Shown here in pieces: positions 12,101 through 24,100 of a stretch of 28,835 bases of DNA (position 1 is its first letter; every line of letters begins with the position of its first letter). Made by a program: the position numbers and the translations under genes. The notes beneath the pieces are model-generated. The model was not told where the DNA came from and did no database searches. It saw nothing but the letters and a program-made list of their open reading frames with translations. Source of the DNA: Strongylocentrotus pallidus (lineage: Eukaryota; Echinodermata; Echinoidea; Camarodonta; Strongylocentrotidae); assembly GCA_030265145.1 (NCBI GenBank), contig JARBES010000125.1:15697956-15726790 (forward strand). Reading direction: 5' to 3'.

Positions 12101-15100
12101 AAACACAAAAAACATGAAGTTAACAAGAGGTATAGGAAATAATTTAGTTGTTAAGAACACACACTGATTTATTCCAAAATATTTCAAGGTCATGTTTGTC
12201 AATATCTATACTACGTATTCGGTATTTCACTTGTCCCCCTCAAAAACAAACATGAAAATTGTGGATATTATAATTCATATCATCTAATATTTGTTTACTA
12301 TGTATTTCTCTTTGCAGACTGACCAAGCATCGTCTTCTGTGGAATCCACGACGGATACCAAGGCAGATGATCAGGGGTCAAAGTTCATATCAGCATCATA
12401 TGCTGGGCCTGACACTAATGGGGTACATGTAAGTTATCCAACAGGCCCATCAGGGCATGGCCAGAATATTTTGGATGGGCTTGGTAGTGAGATCAGGCTT
12501 GCCTAAAATAATAAAATAATATGGTTATTTATATAGCGCCGGTATCCGTCAGGTTCTGACGCTCATGGCGCTTTACACATATTACCAGACTAATCCCCTA
12601 AATGTTCTCATTTTCAAATATTCCACAACTATACTATTTAACAAATTTAGACTGGTGTAGTAAAAACAAATCAATTACATATTTTGCTTTTTTCAGCAAC
12701 TAGGTTCAGAGACAAAGACAAACTACATGTATGTCACTTGTATTATTGACTTCGGGCCATTCTTTCCGATTTCTTCTGAACCTATTCTGTTGATGAATTT
12801 TAAGGATTGCTCTAACTGACTGCTTAACAGAAAAAGAATGATGTTGATGCGTGTAAATAAGCAACCAAGTGACTCACAACTTTAAGTCCTCTCCAAGGGA
12901 CTTGATAATGAGGATTAAAGCCTTATGAAAGGGCACAAGTGCATTGGCTTGGTTTCAAACCCAGGACCTCCCGGTTCAAAGGCCACTGCTCTACCCTTGA
13001 GCCATCACGCCTCCTCTGGATAACCCTCACCATCTTTGTACATTATGTCTATGATTTTCAGAGCACAAACCAGCGTTACTCAAGACGTAAAGCTTTGAAG
13101 AAAATGAGACTTAATAATGACAGGAAGATCATCTCTTATCTGAGGGTGAGTTGTATTTTCATGCTAAATTTATTATAAAAAGAATACCATATATTGATGA
13201 CAGAATTATAGAAACAATACAAATATCCAGCTGCATTTAATTCTTTTAAAACGTCTATCAAGCTAACTTTATTACATGAATAGGATTTTATACAACTATT
13301 TTCCCTCAAATCCTTTAATAGAGATGTATTTATCAATTAATTTTTAGTACTTACAATATTCCTTAGTAATTTTCATGTCTGATAAAAATAAATGAAGTGT
13401 ATATAATATCCCCCTCAATTCTTTTTTTTTAAAACTTAAGTCGGATCGATTATAGCTCTTTTATCATGGCATAATCATCAGTTTAATTAGTATCATTAGA
13501 AAGTGGTTTCTTTCCTCTTCAAAATCATACATTATTTGTTACGAATTTGCAGCCATGGAGTGAGACATCAGAATAAGGGGCAGGGTCAAACGTGACAAGT
13601 TGCAAAATGAACCAGTAACCACTGGTATTGTAATGGAGAACACTCTTCTCTCTTTGGCATAAGAGAAGGGGATGTTTGTTAATGACAGCGCCTGAGCGGG
13701 GCTATTGTTCCCAACTGGTATAAGAGTTCTACTTCAATGGAATTAAAACAGTATTTTTGACAATTAAATTTTTTGCGTTCCGGTCATGTCTTTTCGTGGC
13801 ACTTCATATCGCTAAGCTACCTTAACAGTTTAAGAAATATTATATTGCATTACTTTCAATTTTTATTTCTATAATCATCACAAAAAATGGTATTAATGAA
13901 CAGGGAGAATATTTATGACCATATGTACTTACTACAAGTCCTTTAAAGCTTTTTTTCTTTCTTTCTTTCATTTCTCAGCAACGTTTTCGAGAGCGGCCTG
14001 AACCATGGATGGATAATGACACTATAGATTCTGAAGGCCAGGGAGATAAGGTTTACAAGTTTAAGCCCAAGGTTTGAATATAGAATTTCATCACTTCCAT
14101 GTTTTCAAAAAGAAATTAAAATATCATTATGAAGTTGAAGATACAATCTATGCGCAACAAGTATAGATAAACATATACATGTATAATACACATCAGTTGG
14201 GAATTTTTAAATTAATGGTATAATTACACTTTTATTTTAGCTACATGTTTAGTTCAAGAGTCTTTTTTTTTTCTTGTCCACCAAAATAATTACTTTTTTA
14301 CTTGCCACTTCTTAAGACCATCAACCTGTCAAACCTCATTAGGCTTTTATTGCTGGCCCTTTTTACTCTTCTTATTTTTTATGAATTCATGTAATTTACC
14401 TTGTATTTTACCTTTGAAATGCTTTCTATATTAATATTTGCATGTTTTAGAAACTGAAGATTAAATACAGACTGAACTGAGTTCAGTTAAGTTAACATTT
14501 AACACCAAAAGTCCCAAAGTAATTCTGTAAAAAGGTTATCTAGAATCAAATTAATGTTACGAACCATGCAATTTCAGACCTGTATGATACTGTACTATTA
14601 ATTAAATTCACATGCATTCAATTCCAATTTCTGCTTGATCTCCTCATTCTCCTGTTGTACAGACACCAGGTCGGGTTGATATCTTCACCAAATACAATGA
14701 AATTGGAGGTCGTGTCAGCAAGGAAGGTCACGTTCTGGATGGCTTATATCCTGGAGCCTTTTCCTTCACCCCTTTGCCAAAAGATCTCCCTCCAAGCCCT
14801 GACTACGATGAATCTGTTCTGGTAGATGGAGCAGAGGACAAAGCTCCAGAGACATTACAGGAGGAAGTCCATGGAACTGTTGAAACCAGGGCGAGCTCAA
14901 TCCTTGAACCATTAACCATCCAGGGAGCAGGAGCAAGCGGAGAACAACCTCTGTTCCAGAAGGGAAATCCTCCAGCAACGGCTCTAAGCCACGACAGGGC
15001 TACTTCTGAACGACTTGAACTTCAGTCCATCACTGGCTTATCAGACAGTTTGTCCTCGATGGGATCTAGGAACTCCTCGGGTAGGTCACGTTTATCAAGT

Positions 15101-18100
15101 GGCATGAGTCGTGACGGAAGCGTGGCGAACACCTTGGTCAGTTCCTCAAGAAGTCCAAAGCCTCCAGACTTGGTGATCAAGCCCGAGAAAGCAGTAGGGA
15201 AGAGTAAACCTGTGTCTCCTCTCACCAGGTCGCCAAGTCAGCTGTCACATTTGCCTTCAATCAGTACTAGTAGAGTGTCATCACCACTTGCTTCGCACTC
15301 CGGCAAGGACCTGAAACTTCCTGCCCTTGGAGCGGACACCAGATGCCATTCAACAGTATCGCTGGAATCTCCCAAAAGTGGACACCAAGGGCCAGTCGAA
15401 GATACACACTCTCGTGTTTCTCCTGTACCTACTCCGTATCCAGACCACGACGATGGACTGGACTCCAAGAAGTCTCTGGAATACCAACAGATTGTTGACA
15501 GGGTCCTGAAGAGCAAGGTTGATGTCCACTGTACCTGGGTGTCCAATACATTTAGACTCTATGTGTCATCTACCTTCACTGGTAAGGAATCTCTATTTTC
15601 TAGATGTACAGTGTGTCTCAGAAAAAAACGAAACTGAGAATTATTGATGTTTTATCATAATGACTTTTTGGTACCCTTTCTTCAAATTGTTTTTAATCAC
15701 CCATGCGTGAAATATGCATCATATCAGTTGCATCAAATGAAAGAGGAGGATCTAAGCTCTACAAATATGTGTCATTTATTAATCATAACTGTGATCAAGT
15801 TATGATAAAGTTATGTTTTTTTTCTTTCTGGGATGCACTGTATATCATTGATTTATGTACTTTATTAGAAGTAAGCTTGTTCTTTATAGAATACATTTCA
15901 GGTCAATCATCATTGCTTTGGCTTATAGAGGATTTTTATAACTACGGCAGGCATGCACCCAGAGTGGGAATTTGTACTTTGAATGCATGCCAACCATCGT
16001 AATAGATGCAACATAGGTGAAAATAATTATGTCTTGGAAGATGCAGGTTTCTGTTAAAATTCATGGTTTTATGTGCCATTAAAGGCATCGTTGAACAATG
16101 TTAAATCTGAGATGCACGGCCCTACGTGTTATCAGTGTCTGTGATATGGTGTAATATTGAAGCCCTAACAAAATTGTGCTTCAAAAATGATCAAGAAGTC
16201 CCTCAAAAAAGTCACGGGGTTCCTGACTGACCTAAAGGTTTATAATTATTGTTGTGGCATGAGCTAAATCCAGGATTTTGTTTCAGAATCGGAGACAAAG
16301 TTACCCAATCCCTTTAAGGAGTAATATAGTTGAAATCAATGGAGGTACTTTGAGACTAAGATTAATACCATTCTGATGCATTTTGTGTAGATTTTGGAGC
16401 TGAGCGCACCGTCCTCATAGCCAAGGCCTACCCCAGACTGCGGGCGTTCTGTCGTGAAAGGGGTTTTGAGTTCCAGGTGTGTGATATGAACTGGGGCCTG
16501 AAGGACTACTCCACGGACGATCATTCCTATGCTAGCGGCTGCTTGGCAGAACTGCAGGAATGCGAGAAGGTGTCCAAGGGGCCATTCTTTGTGGTGAGTA
16601 AAATCGGATAGTTGGGATACTGGTTGCAGGACACAATCTTCAGTGACAGTTAACACATCCCTACTTTCATTCGGATTCATACCAGGGATCACTTTGTTTC
16701 AGAGTTGAATCTATTAGTGTTTTGAAGCACTTTTTGGGAATAAATTCCACTATTGTTGAGCATGGCTTGAAGTGATCCCTAAAGCCACTCCAAAAGGAAA
16801 GATTTCAACCTTTGTACATTTAGAGAGTAACCCTTATTAACGGTTACCCTAACCCTAGCCCTTGCCATAAAGCAGTTTCTGAGATTGGATTCCACTATTC
16901 TGGAGCATGGATTGAAGTGTTCCCTAATTTGACTCCAAGAAGAAAGATTTCAAATCCTGTACATTTTTTTTTATAGTAACCCTTATTAACGCTGACTCTT
17001 ACCCTATCCCTTGCCATATACCTAACCAATCCCAGTCACAGCCTTCACACTGAACATATCTGTGATCTATTTAGTGTGTAGAGATTGTCACCAGAGCTTT
17101 TCAAATCACCAGGTTAATGGCCGTGTGGTCTTTTTAAAGCATTTAAAAGTCCTTGCATTTGTGTATGAAAAAGTTTTTAGAAACATACACAAATGTGATT
17201 TATAGTTTGTAAGATGTTTATTCAGCTACATGTACATGTAGCACTAACTCGGTCGATTAAGTCTATTTTTCTGGCATCACTAGTTAATATCTTACTCAGG
17301 GAAAATCATTCTTGTTGTTTCTCCATATCATACTTTGTAGTACACTGTTGTGTTATTGTTATATCTTTTATAGGCAATTGTTGGAACTTTTATGTATCTT
17401 TTAATAAGAAGGACTGCCTCGACAAAACCTTATGGTTTTATTTGCAGTTTCCCAAATTCATTTCTATTAATTAACTGTGTATAATTCCCGTATATTTGTG
17501 GACATGTTTCCATTTTTTGTGTGTTCTCTGTTTTTTATATTGTATATAATCTGTATTTTATGGATTTTTTATGGATTTGAATTGAAATAAAACTTGAAAC
17601 TTGAAACCTTCTTTTTAGACCCTCATGGGACAGAAGATGGGGTTCCAAGCTCTTCCAGATTCTTTCCCAGAAGAAGACTTCTCATCGTTGGTATCAGCGA
17701 TCGAGAGGGAGAGGGCTCACTACGTAGCTACAAGAAGACCTTCTGCGTTCCCTGCACAAAGGTAATAGAATTGTCACAGAGGTTGAATGGAACCTATAAT
17801 ATGAATGTTGTGCTATAATGTAGCTCGGGCAAGCTAATCAAAATGTAGAGTGACAAGAAGCACAATCCATGTGGGACCTGGGCCCAGTGGCGGGTCCAGG
17901 GTTGAGCCTGGCCTCCTCCCTTGCCCCCAAAATAGTTTTTTTTTTAAATGGTAATGCTAATGTTACATTTAAAAAAAAGGGCCCCTCCCCTGGGGAAAAA
18001 AAAGTTTAATAAATAAATACATATTTTGTTACGTTTTGCTCAAAGGGGGAGGGGGGAAGGGGTGTTGTAAAAATAGAGCTTCGACCCCCGCCCCTCCCGT

Positions 18101-21100
18101 CAACCCCCCCCCCCCCCAAAAGGCCAATTAGTTGCACCCTTTCTTGGATGTAGGCCCGCACCAGAAGTACAGTAGTAATGTAGATGACAGCATAAAGAAT
18201 CCCAGATAATTACTTGGCCAAATTTTCCCTTGGTTTAAAGCCAGAGTTTTTGTGCGCCACTGTATCTTCCTTAACAACCAGACTTGCTGTCTGACAGTTG
18301 ACATTGTACTTGGAAATCTAAAACTGACTAATTACTAATGGGAAATAACGTGTTTCAAATTCTAGATTGATTGTTTGTGACTGAAAGTGAGGTTACTGGT
18401 ACTAGAATTCAATTAATTAAGGGAGTTAATGATATCTTGAAGGTGTCTAGCTTTCTCGTCAATGTATGTGTGTGTGGAATTTTGCTTCCATGTTGTATGT
18501 TTGCTCTCTTATTAACACAGTATTGAGGAGCAACTGAACAATCGTCCCATCACTGTAGAATCCAAGAAAGATGGAACCAGGTAACTAGAATCTCTTCTTT
18601 AATTCTCCAATAGTAGATGGATCAAGCCTGATAATTTCCTGATTTAAAGCTGTTTCCTTATTATTATCTTCTTTGATTTTTTTTCTTCTCCTCCCAAAAT
18701 GAATAGTCTCTGAGATCAATATAAATCCAGTATAAAATAATGGTTGCGTTTTTAATGACTTGTTTTAGCGCTCAGCCCCTTGCCTCGCTCTGATTTCTAA
18801 AACCTTCTTTTGAAACTCTCACTAAAATCTTTTTTTGTTCAACTCTTACTATCACCCCAGGAATAGACTTTCTGTTAGAGATACATCCACAAAAGAAACG
18901 CTTCATACTGCACAAATGAGTCCATCTAGTATATTTCATGCTTAGATCATTACCACTCATAACTCAAAGAGAATCCATTGCCATGAGAGGGATAAAACTT
19001 TCTACCAACCTATCACCCGCCATCATTATCAAACAAGTTGTGGATGGATCAAAAGAACTCAAAACATATTGTATTTTTCTCCTTCTACAATGAATTCAAA
19101 CATATGTCTTTGTCTTGATACCTGTGTATTAAATTGTAGTATATTTTGTGCAGATTTTCATATCATTGTTTGCATGCTTAATGATTTTCTCTATGTGCAT
19201 GATTTTAACCTCGTTTGCCATTTGCATGTAAAAGGTGATGATGCTGTTACTAAAATTTGTATACTGAAAAAAGTTTTGTGGCGATGTTGTAGATTGTTAT
19301 GAGAAAAGAATTGCTGTACATTTTACATGTATCCATTACATTTTGTAATTAATTTGTTATTTTGCTTCTGATGTTATAAGCTCATGCTTGCCTAATGTTT
19401 TAATTCAAATGAAGTGTATGCTAACATTTTGCCTGTTTATGCTTTGTGTTTGAATTTTAAAAAAAGTAAGCTTTTTTTCGTTTCCCCTTTCATAACCATA
19501 ATACCACTCCGAATTTGCTTGAGATTTGCTCGTTAGATTTTCATCTTTCTTTTATTGTATGTTTAGATTTGTCACAAGAGCATCATTAATGACAAGTAAT
19601 GTGCATATGTATATTTTTCTCCAGATTTAAGCTCATCAGAGGAACCCGTTTTATGATGTAAAAATTATCAAAGACTTTTCATAGCTTTAGGCACAGTTTT
19701 CCTTCACGGAACAGTCATTTAGCAAACACATGGACCCTTCTAACATGCATTTCTTCTTCTGTTTTGTCTATTTGCACATTGCAGTGAATGATTTAATTGT
19801 GATGCACACAACCTTTCAGGGCTAAATAAGCAACAACATTTGCAATTTTCAAGGGAAAAAATATACTCTAATGGGATATGTGGATGCAATCACTCTTTAT
19901 CTGGAGATAAATGGAATCTTATGCCCCCCAAACAATTCCTCTTTGTTACCAACTTCACGTTATTATTTTCTAAAGGAATCACTGCATTGACATCATTCCT
20001 GAATTGTTATTACTAGGATAAAAGGAAATCATGGAAACCTCTTGCTTACCTGCATACCTGCATGACTTCACTGCCATTCCTTCCATCACCCCTTTTACAT
20101 ATCCACTTTTTCATCTCATTAAATGCATGTGATAATTCTCTCTCCACCAATAAGCACAAAGCGTTCTTTCCTGTCTGGTGTTAATCGCATGATGCTTACT
20201 ATGAGGATGTTTGGAGGGATGAACCGACGGTAACACACCTATGTTTCTATCGGGCAAGTCCAAGCTATTTTGTCCCATACGTTACCGACCACACCTAAGA
20301 ATTCAGTAAATGTTATATTGATTGATTGGCCTGTGTCCTATTTACCCAATGTAGCCACTGCTTTAATTTATTTTAATTTATTTATTTCACATATGCTCGA
20401 ATGTATACAGAAAATAGCCTTCACCAATACACCATGCTGCTCCCACAATGGTGACCTTATTAAGTTTATAACATTACCAGACAGACCTTGAAAGGGATCA
20501 AACATCAAATCAAATGATATTCTTTTAATAATAATAATACATTTGGATAGCGCTTAATACTACTTTAATAAACGTTTTACATTGTAATTACTACTATTAC
20601 CCCGGTCATTGGATTCAATTTCTAATCTGCACATGCTCTGCTCCCTGGGGAACATTCACATTTCACAAGCGCACACATGCCAATCCAACTACACCAACGT
20701 TCACAACCTACCGGGTACCCATCTAGCATCTGGCAAATATAGATTAAAGTCTTTCCAAAGGACATATTCTTGTGTCAATTTTCCATTCACAATTCCAATA
20801 TGGAGTTCAATGGTACTTGGTGACGTATGGGATATACCTTGGGCATGCCCTGTTTGTTATGAAAGTGAGGGAGTTTTACGGGAATTTCTGTTTGTTAATT
20901 TGTTTTGGTGGATGGGAATGTTCTCTGTTAGTACCGTAGTTATTTTTGTTAGAGCAAGTTATAGATATACAACTTATAGAAGCTAATATAGAACCATAAG
21001 TGTACCCTGGTAATGTTTGAATTAGATTTACCTGGAATATGTTTTCCTTCATATGCATACAAAATGAGAAAATTTATGAGCAGAATTGTTTACTAGGGTT

Positions 21101-24100
21101 AACTGATTACTTTACAAAAACATATTTATGTGCATTTATAACAAAGGGTATGTATGACATTCACTAAATAATGAATTCTCTAAAATGATTAATTGGAGGT
21201 TAAAATCAAATCTAATATATTCAAACATTTGAATGAATATCAAAAAACATACATAAACGAAATTGTATAAACTTCAGTTTCATAAATTTAGGAGAATCAT
21301 AAAGTTCTTTGTTTAGAAAAAAAATCACTGTTGTATTCACCTAGCATGCCTTCTCATCTTTATCACTTAACGCTTTCTAACTTTCATCTGCTTTTTCCAT
21401 TATTTGCATGCTTCATTCATTGTAGTCGGAATTCAGTATGGCGGTAAGTCGGTGTTCCTCATTCTGTGTTTATGATGAAAGTTTCTCCCTGTCAACTCAC
21501 ATCAGAATAATATTTCTTATTGAGTTTTGTGCTCCATGCTCTCTGCTCTTTCTTAACAACCCTCCAAGAAATGTGTAGATATACATTTTTGATTAATGGT
21601 CAACTGTGCATGAGTTGATGTTAAGATCAATTGTGGTTGTGAAAATTTATGATATAACCAAATATTTGATGAATACATTTTTCCTTTTTGAAAGTAGCAG
21701 CTTATAATCTCCTCTTCAGTTCAGTTCACTTTATTCAACCATTTATAATCAAATATGCAAAACATGTACACATGTTATACGAAAAAATATTGGTTCTGCC
21801 TGGATCCTGAGGAAATTAATGTAGTTTTTTATCCTGACAATAGGTTCAACCCATCATTTGGAATATTCACTGATTATATATAAGCTAAGCATACATTTTA
21901 TATCACACCACACAATTACAATAGGGGACACAAGCTCAGTGGTAGAGCAGTGTTCTCGTATAGGTCCCAGGTTCGAAACCAAGTCAATGCGCTTGTGCCC
22001 TTTAGTATGGAATGCATTCATCCTCATTACCAAGTCCTGCGGAGAGGACTTATAAGCCATCTGTCCCCTGTTTGCTTAATTATACTAAGATACAAATGCT
22101 TTCTCAGCAGTCTGGTAAAACAAAACATCCAACCAAATCAAACCAAATCAAACCAAATCAAACCAAATCAAACTAAATCCAACCAAATCAAACTAAATCC
22201 AACCAAATCAAACTAAATCCAACCAAACCAAATCAAACCAAATCAAACCATATCAAACTAAATCAAGCCAAACCAAATCAAACCAAATCAAACCAAATCA
22301 AACCAAATCAAACTAAATCAAACCAAATCAAACTAAATCAAACCAAATCAAACTAAATCCAAACAAAACCAAATCAAACTAAATCAAACCAAATCAAACC
22401 ACAAAAAAACAAATCAAACTAAATCAAACCAAACCAAACTGAATTAAACCAAATCAAACCAAACCATATCAAACCAAATCAAACCAAATCAAATCAGACC
22501 AAACCAAATCAAACCAAATCAAACCAAATCAAACCAAATCAAACCAAATCAAATCAAATCAAACCAAACCAAATCAAACCGTATCAAACCAAATCAACCC
22601 AAATCAAATCAAACCAAGTCAGACCAAATCGCACCACCGTATCAGGGTTCCCTGTCCCTACAACTAGATTTCTTTTTGTTTACATATCCCACCGCTGCCA
22701 CCATTTTATTTAAAACAATATTTCTTTTAATGATGGCTTAAATGTATCACTAAATCACTCTGTGATAATGATGATGATAATAATGATAGGTAATAGTAAT
22801 GATAATGATGATAATTAAAATGATAATAACGATAACAATGGTAATATATATATGTTCATGTATATAGCAGGGATGCCAGTTTTCAGGCAATAGCCTAAAT
22901 TCAGGCAATAGCCTAAATTCAGGCCTTGGCTAGTAATTTTCATACCATTTGTTATGCTCTTTTATGTACAAAATAGCTCATTCTAGTTGATTTTCAGGCC
23001 CCCTGATCAATTCTAACTGACATAGATAGATATATTCCATTAGCCTGCAGATATATCATTATGTTATGATAACACTCACGTAATTACTTAAAAAGGTGTT
23101 CCATGGCAACTTATCGGTTCTTTCTTGTTCCTTGTAGTGAGGTAGAAAGGTTGCCAGCGGAAGGTCAGGAAGACGTGGAGAAGGGTCCTGTGGAGAAGGA
23201 GTTTGAGGCGGATCTGAACGCCCTCCAGACCTGGTACAAACTGGATGAAAATAATGTTCCACCTGTCTACGTCTTGCAACCAATCAGGTGAGAAGGGTCA
23301 CAAGGACATAGGGTCATTTAAAGGTGATAGGTGATATTGTGGATACATTGTACAATTCAAATGATAAGCAAATTAAAAATAGACTGCAAAATTATTTTAC
23401 AACAAGGCCCACACACAAATGAACCAGATATGCACAATTTGAGAGTTTGTGTGTGTGTCCACTCACAAATCCCTCATACTTTGATGTAGAGGGCAATTTC
23501 CTTCATAAAAATTAGATATCTCTTTACATCAGCAATAATCAATGCTAAAGGTATGAATACAACAATTCCACTCACAAAATCATTTCATTTTGATGGAGAG
23601 TGCATTTGTGTTGTTGAGAATTGAATACCTCTTTACACAGCAAGAAATAACGCTGAAAGTGTGAATGCTACATTTCCACTCACATATTTCTTTCATGTTT
23701 ATGTAGAGTGCAATTGTGACAGTTAGAATTGAATACCTCTTTACACTGCAAGAATTGATGCTGTAAGTTTGGAATATAATGACAGTTCCCCTTAAAAATT
23801 CTTTTTACTTTATTTTAGAGTGCAATCTTGTTGTTTAGAATTGACACATCTCCTTACTTCAGCGAGAATTAAAGCTCAAACACAGGAACTTGAAACTTCA
23901 AATGCACAGAGCAGTATGATTTTAATGATTGATACCATTAACTTCTTGGTTTTCCTTTATCACACAGCTCTCAGTTCCGTGAGATCCTGAGCAATGACAA
24001 GCAGAAGAGACTGAGAGCAAAGAACCAATGGCTGGTGATGTACAAGAGACTCATCAAGACTCTCACAAAATATGTTCCCATGGCGATTAGGGATACAAAG

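Larger units (their letters stand above)
1640..12317 (+). other. Intron 1 (about 10.7 kb)
   Basis: Donor GTAATT at 1640, acceptor TTTGCAG ending at 12317. Contents, noted separately: poly-G 2154-2175, ATT/GAA array, LINE-like tail near 3741, a GC-richer island at 4880-5215, (AG)n at 6559-6662, X-box-like sites, a 103-bp duplication, a SINE, a pyrimidine tract, two hairpin elements and a nested palindrome. Stretches 1640-2150, 2180-3000, 3800-4420, 5220-5860, 5870-6540, 9140-10500 and 11250-11500 hold nothing I can name. Small open frames there look like chance. Confidence 0.5.
12429..13061 (+). other. Intron 2
   Basis: GTAAGT to TTTTCAG. Half of it is SINE-derived (12503-12587 and 12812-13015, both reverse). 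The remainder is AT-rich with nothing I can name. Confidence 0.6.
16594..17618 (+). other. Intron 6, with tandem duplication and LINE-like 3' end
   Basis: GTGAGT to CTTTTTAG. The first half holds a 145-bp duplication (16727-17020) and the second half a LINE-like 3' end (about 17210-17607) that finishes almost at the acceptor. Confidence 0.6.
18581..21425 (+). other. Intron 8 (2.8 kb)
   Basis: GTAACT to CATTGTAG. If the microexon is not used, this joins with the next intron as one of 4.56 kb. 18590-20340 has nothing I can name. Then follow a reverse LINE-like tail (20361-20400), a SINE piece (20525-20777) and plain AT-rich sequence. Confidence 0.5.
21444..23137 (+). other. Intron 9
   Basis: GTAAGT to CCTTGTAG. 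Holds a reverse LINE-like tail at 21716-21740 and the expanded SINE at 21924-22643. Also a TGATAA-type simple repeat at 22765-22850 and a tandem 18-mer TTCAGGCAATAGCCTAAA at about 22882-22920. Confidence 0.5.

Noticed and set aside
16336-16692. 118-codon frame on the minus strand
   Set aside because: Antisense shadow of exon 6, which has strong family motifs on the plus strand.
16838-16860. Interstitial telomere block
   Set aside because: Only about two CCCTAA units, within a diverged duplication; too short to call.
20609-20986. 125-codon open frame with aromatic C-terminal part
   Set aside because: It begins inside a SINE fragment and ends in intron 8 without splice support. The hydrophobic end is typical of AT-rich chance frames.
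22127-22632. CRISPR-like array
   Set aside because: Units of 10 bases with no spacers, inside a eukaryotic SINE; it is a minisatellite.
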